Origin: Agathobaculum sp.
GTDB lineage: Bacteria > Bacillota > Clostridia > Oscillospirales > Butyricicoccaceae
Length of the DNA stretch: 60,318 bases
Assembly: GCF_022775115.1 (NCBI RefSeq)
Contig: NZ_JALFLA010000052.1
Location: 1-60,318 of the forward strand
Direction: 5' to 3'
Shown here: positions 53,918 to 60,318 of the stretch, piece after piece
How positions within the stretch are numbered: the stretch's first letter is position 1
Layout: each line of letters starts with the position of its first letter
Notes under the pieces: generated by a model
Databases searched by the model: none
Told to the model about the DNA's origin: nothing
The model's input: only the letters and a program-made list of their open reading frames with translations
Position numbers and translations under genes: made by a program

Positions 53918-55231
53918 ATGCCCGGCCTGAATGACATGATGGAACCCAACGTATGCCTGCTGCTGCTGTCCGCAGCAGTCACCCTGTTTCTGCTGATCGG
54001 CGCGCTGACCGACCGCACCCGCAGCCGCCCCTTTATGCAGTGCTTCATCGCGCTGCTGGTCTGTGCCGACCTCATGCTGCTGGGCGAGGCCGGCCTGTGG
54101 TTTTTCGGCGGCTCACCCAAGCATATCCCCCTGCTCAAACTCTGCGCCCTTCTCTCCTTCGGCTGCGGCGCGGCGGTCAACGCGCTTTTTGCCTACTGTT
54201 TGGTGGGCTTTATCCGGGAACGGGCTAACATCTCCTACCGCTTCGTCCATATCATCGCGGCAATATGCGGCGCGTTTATCCTGCTCGTCGTGCTTTCGCT
54301 GTACAATGGGCTGCTGTTCTCCTTTGATGCCGGCGGACGGTATGTGGACGGCCCGTGGTACGGCGTTGTCGAGACGGTCGACCTTGGCACACTGCTGCTC
54401 GAAATGCTGATGCTGGTAGGCTACCGGCGGATACTTACGACACGGCGTATGCTGACTCTGCTCTCCTTCTGTGTGCTGCCACTGCTGTCCATGCTCGTGC
54501 TGCCGTATTGGAACCCCACCCCCATGTATGTGGCCACCACCCTGTCGCTCATCCTGCTGCTTCTGCTGTTCCACGGCGAGCTGACCCGGCAGCTGGCAGA
54601 AAAGGAGGTACAGCTGGCCGAAGGGCGCATCGCCATCATGCTCAGCCAGATACAGCCCCATTTTCTACATAACGTACTCAGCTCCATCAGCCAGCTTTGC
54701 AGCGAAAACCCCCGGCAGGCACAGCTCGCGCTTGACGATTTCTCCATTTATCTCCGGAGAAATATGGATTCGCTGAGCAGCGCCGAGCCGATTTACTTCC
54801 CAAACGAGCTGCAGCATGTGCAGCTCTACTTGAAGCTTGAAATACTGCGCTTTCAGGACAAATTGCGCGTCGTTTACGATATTCAAGACGACGATTTTTT
54901 CCTGCCGCCGCTGGTCGTGCAGCCGCTGGTTGAAAACGCCGTCAAGCACGGTATACGCCCCGCCGGACGCCCCGGCACGGTCACTCTGCGCACTTGGAGC
55001 GAGGGCGACACCATCCACATCGCGGTGGCGGACGACGGCGTCGGCTTCGACCCCCGTGAGCGCCCGGCGGACGGCCGCTCGCACATCGGGCTTACCAACA
55101 TCCGCGACCGCCTACGGCAGATTTCGGACGGCGTGCTGACCATTGAGAGCACCCCCGGCCGGGGCACGACAGCCACCATCACACTGAGCCGATACGGAAA
55201 GGAGGCCGCGCATGAACATCTTGGCGGTTGA
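53918..55231 (+). CDS. LytS/YesM-type sensor histidine kinase
   Basis: A 437-residue kinase. The N-terminal half has about seven membrane helices (residues 10-220), a sensor without an obvious ligand motif. The His-kinase core has QIQPHFLHNVLSSISQLC with phospho-His248 (His_kinase family), PPLVVQPLVENAVKHGIRPA (N box), DDGVGFD and HIGLTNIRDRL (G boxes). I start at ATG 53918; GGAGA is very close to it and AGGA is further upstream, so the start is a little uncertain. The stop overlaps the response regulator by 20 bp, so the two form a two-component pair. Confidence 0.9.
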   Translation: MPGLNDMMEPNVCLLLLSAAVTLFLLIGALTDRTRSRPFMQCFIALLVCADLMLLGEAGLWFFGGSPKHIPLLKLCALLSFGCGAAVNALFAYCLVGFIRERANISYRFVHIIAAICGAFILLVVLSLYNGLLFSFDAGGRYVDGPWYGVVETVDLGTLLLEMLMLVGYRRILTTRRMLTLLSFCVLPLLSMLVLPYWNPTPMYVATTLSLILLLLLFHGELTRQLAEKEVQLAEGRIAIMLSQIQPHFLHNVLSSISQLCSENPRQAQLALDDFSIYLRRNMDSLSSAEPIYFPNELQHVQLYLKLEILRFQDKLRVVYDIQDDDFFLPPLVVQPLVENAVKHGIRPAGRPGTVTLRTWSEGDTIHIAVADDGVGFDPRERPADGRSHIGLTNIRDRLRQISDGVLTIESTPGRGTTATITLSRYGKEAAHEHLGG

Positions 55232-56072
55232 CGACGAACGCCTGCCCCTCAACAAGCTTGCGGGACAGCTTGAAATCGTATTCCCGCGCGACACGCTCCG
55301 CTGCGAGCAGGAGCCTTACGCCGCGCTGCGCTGGGCGGAGGAGCTGGCCGGCTGGGGCGAGACGCTCGACTACGCCTTTCTGGACATTCAGCTGGGCAGC
55401 ATGGACGGGCTTGAGCTGGCATGGCGGCTCAAGAAAATCTTTCCGCACACGGTTTTGTTTTTCTGCACGGCCTACAACCAATACGCCATCAACGCCTTCG
55501 GCCTGCGGGCAAAGGGCTACCTCATCAAGCCTATCCGGGCGGAGGATATCCTTTCCGTGCTCAACGATGAGCTGGGCGATTGGCGGCAGGCCGAGCCGGA
55601 CGGGGACGGCACACCCCTGCCCCGCGTGCGCGTGCAGGCCTTTGGGTATTTTGAGGTGTTTGTCGACGGTAAGCCCCTTGTGTTTGAGCGCAAAAAGGCC
55701 AAGGAGCTGCTGGCCTATCTGGTCGACCGCCACGGCACATCGGTCACCACCGAGCAGATGGCTGCGGTGCTGTATGAGGAGGAAAACTACGACCATCGGC
55801 TGAAAAGCCGCGTCACCTCGGCCTCCTCCTCGCTGCAAAGCACGCTTAAGGCGGCAGGCGCGGAGGATATCCTCGTCAAAAGCTGGGGCAGGCTGGCCAT
55901 CGACCCGGACAAAATCAAGTGCGACGCATATGATTTTGAAAAATGGGACATGGCAGCGGTCAACGCCTTCCACGGGGAGTATATGGCCGGTTATTCGTGG
56001 GCGGAGTTCACCACCGGCAAGTATGTCCGCATGGAGCAGGAGCAGAAAAATCGCAGGGGATTTTTCAAATGA
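55212..56072 (+). CDS. Response regulator with winged-helix (SARP-like) output
   Basis: A 286-residue partner of the kinase. The receiver (about 1-120) has VDDE, phospho-Asp58 in YAFLDIQLGSMDG and Lys106 in YLIKPIR. The output domain (about 130-285) has VQAFGYFEVFVDGKPLVFERKKAKELLAYLVDRHG, an OmpR/SARP-type winged helix rather than the LytTR domain usual with LytS-like kinases. A GGAAAGGAGG site precedes ATG 55212. It probably controls nearby surface genes. A terminator follows. Confidence 0.87.
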   Translation: MNILAVDDERLPLNKLAGQLEIVFPRDTLRCEQEPYAALRWAEELAGWGETLDYAFLDIQLGSMDGLELAWRLKKIFPHTVLFFCTAYNQYAINAFGLRAKGYLIKPIRAEDILSVLNDELGDWRQAEPDGDGTPLPRVRVQAFGYFEVFVDGKPLVFERKKAKELLAYLVDRHGTSVTTEQMAAVLYEEENYDHRLKSRVTSASSSLQSTLKAAGAEDILVKSWGRLAIDPDKIKCDAYDFEKWDMAAVNAFHGEYMAGYSWAEFTTGKYVRMEQEQKNRRGFFK

Positions 56073-56078
56073 ACAAGA

Positions 56079-56111
56079 CCGCAGGGGCAGCGCCGCTCCT
56101 GCGGCTTTTTT
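56079..56111 (+). terminator. Terminator of the kinase-regulator operon
   Basis: CCGCAGG (56079-56085) and CCTGCGG (56098-56104) pair around a GC-rich loop, followed by CTTTTTT. The stretch 56112-56354 is AT-rich with no gene; a TATATAAT lies near 56307. Confidence 0.75.
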
Positions 56112-56354
56112 GTGCCCTGCAAAAAATTTTTTGCGCGGCGCGTACAGCTTCACTTTCATCTTTCACCAAAAATGTATGATTTATTTGAGGAAATACGAAA
56201 AATCCCATCCATATCTGCTATTTTGTTCCAGATTTGTTCATCTCCGCCGCGCAAAGATTTTGGAAGCGCGCCGCATTTCTGTGCCCTTTCCGTGAACTTT
56301 GTTTTATATAATCAAAGCATCACAAAGACCAAACGCTGGGAAAGGGGGGATGCG

Positions 56355-56759
56355 ATGCTGATCCTGCTGGTGCGCCGGGAGAAAAAGGCGCTGGGCGAGC
56401 TGCGGCAGCTGGTGTGGCAATGCTACCCCGGCAGCGATGCACTCGCCTTTACCGACGCGGCGCAGGCGCTCGCGTTCGTCGAGGGCAGGCGGCTGGATAT
56501 CGACCTATGCATCACCGATGTGCAGCTATCCGGCATGACCGGACTGAGGCTGGTACGCCAGCTGCGCCAACGGGACAGACGGACAAAGGCTGTGCTGATC
56601 TCGGCCAGCCGCGCCTACGGCCTTGACGCATGGCGCGCGGGCGCGAGCGACTATCTGCTCGAGCCGGTCACGCTTGACAGTGTGCGCCACACCATCGGCA
56701 ATTGCAGCCCCTTTCTCAGCGGCTATCAGGCCGAGGAAAGGAGGGGATGCAGTGTGTGA
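56355..56759 (+). CDS. Stand-alone degenerate receiver-domain protein
   Basis: A 134-residue single receiver domain. Phospho-Asp55 is kept (LCITDVQLSGMTG), but the acidic pair after beta-1 is missing: the run is LLVRREKKA instead of a D-D or D-E pair. The conserved Lys is Glu103 (SDYLLEPVT). It may therefore bind a partner without classical phosphorylation. ATG 56355 follows AAAGGGGGG. It lies about 70 bp upstream of the giant surface protein gene and may be co-transcribed with it. Confidence 0.78.
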   Translation: MLILLVRREKKALGELRQLVWQCYPGSDALAFTDAAQALAFVEGRRLDIDLCITDVQLSGMTGLRLVRQLRQRDRRTKAVLISASRAYGLDAWRAGASDYLLEPVTLDSVRHTIGNCSPFLSGYQAEERRGCSV

Positions 56760-56831
56760 CCCGCCCCACCGGGCGGACACAACACCAAAGCCTGTCACAA
56801 ACCAAATTTTTTAGATGGAGGAAATGAGGAT

Positions 56832-59800
56832 ATGAAACGAAGTAAGACGCGGCTGCTGTCCCTGCTGCTCACGCTCTGCATGATGCTGAGTATGTTCACT
56901 GGGCTGGGCGTCACGGCGAGCGCGGCGGATCGTGAACCTGTATATGTCAATGGCACAGATGTGAGCGCCGGCGGCTACTGGAAGATCGCTGACAGCTCAG
57001 ATGATACTGTGGGCGATGCAAACGATTACAACTATCACTACGACCCCAACACGCAAACGCTGACGCTGAATAACGCGATCTTTAACAAAGTGTATGCAGT
57101 GGAGCTCGGCTCCAGTCAGGGACCATATTACAGATATTACGGCATCTATGCCTACTATTCCGACCCTGCGACATCGCTGAAGCTCGTGCTGAACGGCACG
57201 AACTCCATCCAGTCGGAGTTGCTGAAAACACCTAGCGGCCCTATCGATAACAGCTTCGGCATAGCGCTTTTACAGAAGAACGTCTTCTCCGCCGGTGCGA
57301 TCGAGGTCTCCGGCACCGGCTCGCTTGAGGTGTGCGGTGCGTACCGTGCACTTTTTACCGGTGATCTGAAGGCAGCGTCGGACATGACGGTCGAGGGTAG
57401 CGAGGCTATTGACGGCAGCTCGTTTGAGCCGTTCGATCCCGCTAAGACCGGCTCCGAGCACGGGGCGCAGAACCCCTATCTGGCGGTCAGGATCATCGGC
57501 CCCGGCAGCACCGCGCCCGCGGGCAAACGCACCAAGACGCTCGACTGCACCGCGTTCACCGGGGATGCGTCCAGCGACACCGAGGCTTGGACATGGGATT
57601 ATGACACCAAGACGCTCACCCTCAGCGGTGTGGACATTGCGGTAAATGAATACTTAGATCCAAGCAATAAAAGAACCCTTGGGGTCATACTGCCTGCGGA
57701 TTCCACGGTTGTACTCAACGGCGACAACAAGATCGTCAGCACCGCGCCGTCGACGGATGGGGCATCGACATTCGGTATTACTGCACGTGGCAACCTTACG
57801 ATCGTTGGCGATGGCACACTGGCGGTCGAAGCGGGCGGCTGCGGCCAGAATACCGGTATTTATGTAGATGACATGGATGGCACCGAGTTGCTTACCATCG
57901 GCGACGGCAAAAGCGCGCCGACCGTTATCGCAAATGCAAAGGATACAGTCGGGGATAACGCTTACTTCAGCAATGGCATTTCCACACCGACGCTGGTGCT
58001 GAAAAAGGGTAGCCTGACTGCCAGCGGCGGCAATGCGCGATATAGCAGCATCGGCGTTTCCGTGCTGGACCGCATCCTGATCCATGATGGCTTCACACTG
58101 ACCGCTTCTTCCGGAACCGTAAACTTTGATTTCGACATCGTAGCTGCAGTCGTCGGCAATATGGAAAGCGCGACGCCGGGCAAGGTTGTGAGCATCGCAA
58201 ACGGCCAAGCGGCTACAATAGAGATGCCCGGCCCCGGTGGCGAAATGAGGTCGATCCCCATGGTCAAGCAGAGCGGATCTGCGCCTGCGGTGGTCACGCT
58301 TGTGGATGGCGGCTCCACGCCCGCGGGCACACGCACCACGGCGCTCGACCTCGCCTTGTTCAGCGAAACCAACACCTACGGCGCGACCAACGGCGGCAGC
58401 GGCACACTCTGGACGAACGCGGCCGAAAAATGGAGCTGGGACACCGCGACAAAGCAGCTGACGCTCTTCGGCCTGAACCTCGTCGCCGATTATTTCCTGC
58501 CGCTGAATCTGCCGGACGGCGCGGAGATCATCCTCGCAGCCGGTACGGAAAACAGCATCCGCAGTTCATCTGCTCCCATCGAGATGGGCATTACTCTGAT
58601 TAGGGGCGAAGGCGCGCTGACCATTTCCGGCAGCGGCAAGCTGACTGTGGGCAGCGGCACAGATAACCCGGCAACCACCTTTGCCATTGCGGTTATGAAC
58701 GACCTGACGATCAACCTCACCGGCGCGGGTCAGGTCACCGCTCTTGGCGCGGTTGGAAACGCACGGCCCGATCTGCCCACCGCGGCGATCATATCTCTCA
58801 TGGGAAGCATCGTGCTTGGCGATGATGTAATCATTGCTGAGCCTGCCGGTACGAGCATCCAGACGGTGCAAGGTATGCAACTCACCGCCGATCAGAGCGG
58901 CTCTCCCGTTACCGGTGTCATCCTGCGCACCGGCAGCGCAGCCAATATGATAAAGCATTTATCCGTTCACATTGATGAGCTGAAGCCCGGCCCGCTTTCC
59001 GGCGCGAAAATCACCATTACCGGCTCTGCTGATATGCCCGCCACATCACCGGCTTCGTTCCAAGCTGAAAATGTTGTGTGGTACGTTGTGCCGGAGGACG
59101 GCGGAAAGCTGCAAAAGGCTACCGAATTTGAAGCCGGTAAGACCTACGCACCCGGGTTTACGTTCCGGTTTGACCCGTCCACCACGCCTTTCCCCGAGGC
59201 GGATCAGGAACACACGATTCGAGACACCAGTGTGTATGTCTACTACAAGAATCAGCTGCTTTCGTTCGACCTCGCAGAGACGCCCTATCTGACTCCGCTC
59301 GATCAGAACACCATGGGCCTGGAGCTTCCGCTGGTGTTCGTAGCATCCAGCGGCGATGCCCCGACTGAGCACACCATCACCTTTGACACACAGGGCGGCG
59401 ACCCGCTGCCCGGCGGCAGCACCGCTAAGACGGTCGGCGGCAAGCTGGCCGCGCTGCCTACGCCCACACAGACGGGTAAATACTTCGCCGGTTGGTATAC
59501 CGAGCTGCTCGGCGGCCAGCTGGTGACCGAAAAAACGGTGTTCACTGCCCCGGCGACCATCTATGCCCGCTGGACGATCGCCAAGATCGAGCACACCACC
59601 CAGCCGGACAGCAACGCCTTGCAGGGTGCTGTAGCCATGACCGATCTGGAAGTGCTTGACAAAATCCCGCTGACCGATGCGGAGAAGAACGGCACGGATG
59701 ACATCAATATCTACCTGAACGTGCAGGATATCAACCAGACCATCCCGACAGCGGAAAAGGATATCATCACCGGCAAGGCAGGCAGCGACACGGTCGCGTC

Positions 59801-60318
59801 CTATCTGGATATCACGCTGTTCAAACAGGTCGGCAGCAGCACGCCCGCACCCATCCCGAACACCAACGGTAAAATCACGGTCAGCCTGACTGTGCCGGAT
59901 GCGTTCATCAACGCAAATGCAAGCGTAACGAGAACGTATTACATCATTTATGTGCACGGCGGTGCGGTGCAGACGCTCCCGGCCAGCTTTGACGCCGCGA
60001 CCAAGCGGCTGTCCTTCGAGACCGAGCAGTTCTCCACCTACGCGCTGGCGTATCAGGATGTGTCCGGCGGCAGCAGCGGCGGAAATGCCGGCGGCGGCGG
60101 GGCCGTGGCGGCGACCGCGCCTGTAAATATCCCGGCGACGACACGCGGCAAGGTGAGCACCAACCCCAAGACTGCCTCCAAGGGTCAGACCGTCACCATC
60201 ACCGTCACCCCGGAGGACGGCTACACGCTCGACACCCTGACCGTCACCGACAAGGACGGCAACAAGCTGCCCGTCACCGCTGTGGGCGGCGGCAAGTATA
60301 CCTTCACCATGCCGGAGG
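56832..60318 (+). CDS. Giant secreted repeat protein, 3' end outside window
   Basis: The frame is open from ATG 56832 (after GGAGGAAATGAGG) to the window end, over 1,160 residues. A signal peptide (LLSLLLTLCMMLSMFTGLGVTASAA) is followed by three related blocks, each starting with a Thr-rich TKTLDCTAF-like or TTALDLALF-like run, then WxWDxxTKxLTLxG and LTI.G.G.L. They resemble carbohydrate-binding beta-solenoid repeats (about residues 30-720). A Listeria-Bacteroides repeat follows (ITFDTQGGDPLPGG ... AGWYTELLGGQ), then a Gly/Ser linker and a VSTNPKTASKGQTVTITVTPEDGYTLDTLTV domain. Anchoring (S-layer or LPXTG) would lie beyond the edge. It is an adhesin or surface protein whose target is unknown. 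Confidence 0.85.
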   Translation, partial: MKRSKTRLLSLLLTLCMMLSMFTGLGVTASAADREPVYVNGTDVSAGGYWKIADSSDDTVGDANDYNYHYDPNTQTLTLNNAIFNKVYAVELGSSQGPYYRYYGIYAYYSDPATSLKLVLNGTNSIQSELLKTPSGPIDNSFGIALLQKNVFSAGAIEVSGTGSLEVCGAYRALFTGDLKAASDMTVEGSEAIDGSSFEPFDPAKTGSEHGAQNPYLAVRIIGPGSTAPAGKRTKTLDCTAFTGDASSDTEAWTWDYDTKTLTLSGVDIAVNEYLDPSNKRTLGVILPADSTVVLNGDNKIVSTAPSTDGASTFGITARGNLTIVGDGTLAVEAGGCGQNTGIYVDDMDGTELLTIGDGKSAPTVIANAKDTVGDNAYFSNGISTPTLVLKKGSLTASGGNARYSSIGVSVLDRILIHDGFTLTASSGTVNFDFDIVAAVVGNMESATPGKVVSIANGQAATIEMPGPGGEMRSIPMVKQSGSAPAVVTLVDGGSTPAGTRTTALDLALFSETNTYGATNGGSGTLWTNAAEKWSWDTATKQLTLFGLNLVADYFLPLNLPDGAEIILAAGTENSIRSSSAPIEMGITLIRGEGALTISGSGKLTVGSGTDNPATTFAIAVMNDLTINLTGAGQVTALGAVGNARPDLPTAAIISLMGSIVLGDDVIIAEPAGTSIQTVQGMQLTADQSGSPVTGVILRTGSAANMIKHLSVHIDELKPGPLSGAKITITGSADMPATSPASFQAENVVWYVVPEDGGKLQKATEFEAGKTYAPGFTFRFDPSTTPFPEADQEHTIRDTSVYVYYKNQLLSFDLAETPYLTPLDQNTMGLELPLVFVASSGDAPTEHTITFDTQGGDPLPGGSTAKTVGGKLAALPTPTQTGKYFAGWYTELLGGQLVTEKTVFTAPATIYARWTIAKIEHTTQPDSNALQGAVAMTDLEVLDKIPLTDAEKNGTDDINIYLNVQDINQTIPTAEKDIITGKAGSDTVASYLDITLFKQVGSSTPAPIPNTNGKITVSLTVPDAFINANASVTRTYYIIYVHGGAVQTLPASFDAATKRLSFETEQFSTYALAYQDVSGGSSGGNAGGGGAVAATAPVNIPATTRGKVSTNPKTASKGQTVTITVTPEDGYTLDTLTVTDKDGNKLPVTAVGGGKYTFTMPE

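Overview
The window looks like a chromosome segment of a GC-rich, endospore-forming Firmicute. Clostridia is the best fit, probably an Oscillospirales or Butyricicoccus/Agathobaculum-like gut bacterium. The evidence is the mix of sporulation genes (spoIVB, dpaA, dpaB), Firmicute-type ABC-F, DegV, AzlCD and ECF transport genes, strong GGAGG ribosome-binding sites and a complete F-type ATPase operon with atpI- and atpZ-like leaders. The genus is an inference from gene content only.

Layout. Positions 1-3940 are an AT-richer accessory island: an IS110-type element, a sortase remnant cut near the element's edge, a Phd/RelE-type toxin-antitoxin pair, and fragments of a membrane protein, a possible toxin and a DUF1016 nuclease. 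The island stops abruptly inside the 3' end of spoIVB, which loses its last ~30 codons. Positions 4887-7612 carry spoIVB, a P1/DmpA-type peptidase and a pantothenate pair (ECF S component plus coaX). Positions 7762-15783 are one arginine operon read leftward in the order argG-H-C-J-B-D-F, with a consensus promoter and an ARG-box-like operator. Positions 16038-25410 hold pncB, an MFS carrier, a small exporter, a PadR pair, a two-gene ThrE-type exporter, a cardiolipin synthase, an M24 peptidase and a DegV protein.

The key locus is 25518-29464. The spore dipicolinate synthase gene dpaA is split into two halves by a compact 2,487-bp element (25909-28395). Reading leftward, the element carries a 37-codon ORF, a large serine recombinase, and a divergent Spo0A-like response regulator behind two tandem 0A-box-like sites. 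A shared TACCT core sits at both junctions, and the element ends are inverted repeats. Recombining at the core rebuilds an uninterrupted 291-codon dpaA in frame, overlapping dpaB by ATGA. This is the architecture of a sigK-skin-like developmental excision element, but it is very small, sits in dpaA and brings its own Spo0A paralogue.

Positions 29578-41458 hold housekeeping and membrane genes: ymaF-like, a phosphodiester glycosidase, a DEAD-box helicase, an ArsP_2-type permease, a CpXC protein, a DUF2752 protein, an ABC-F protein, a sirtuin, rpmB, azlCD and tex. Positions 41534-48557 are the ATP synthase operon, read leftward. Positions 48783-53554 hold a P-loop protein, a DD-carboxypeptidase, a polysaccharide deacetylase, a second DegV protein and a zinc-ribbon protein. 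Positions 53918-56759 encode a LytS-type sensor kinase, a response regulator and a degenerate receiver protein. They lie just upstream of a very large secreted repeat protein that runs off the right edge.

No rRNA, tRNA or CRISPR array was recognised by eye.
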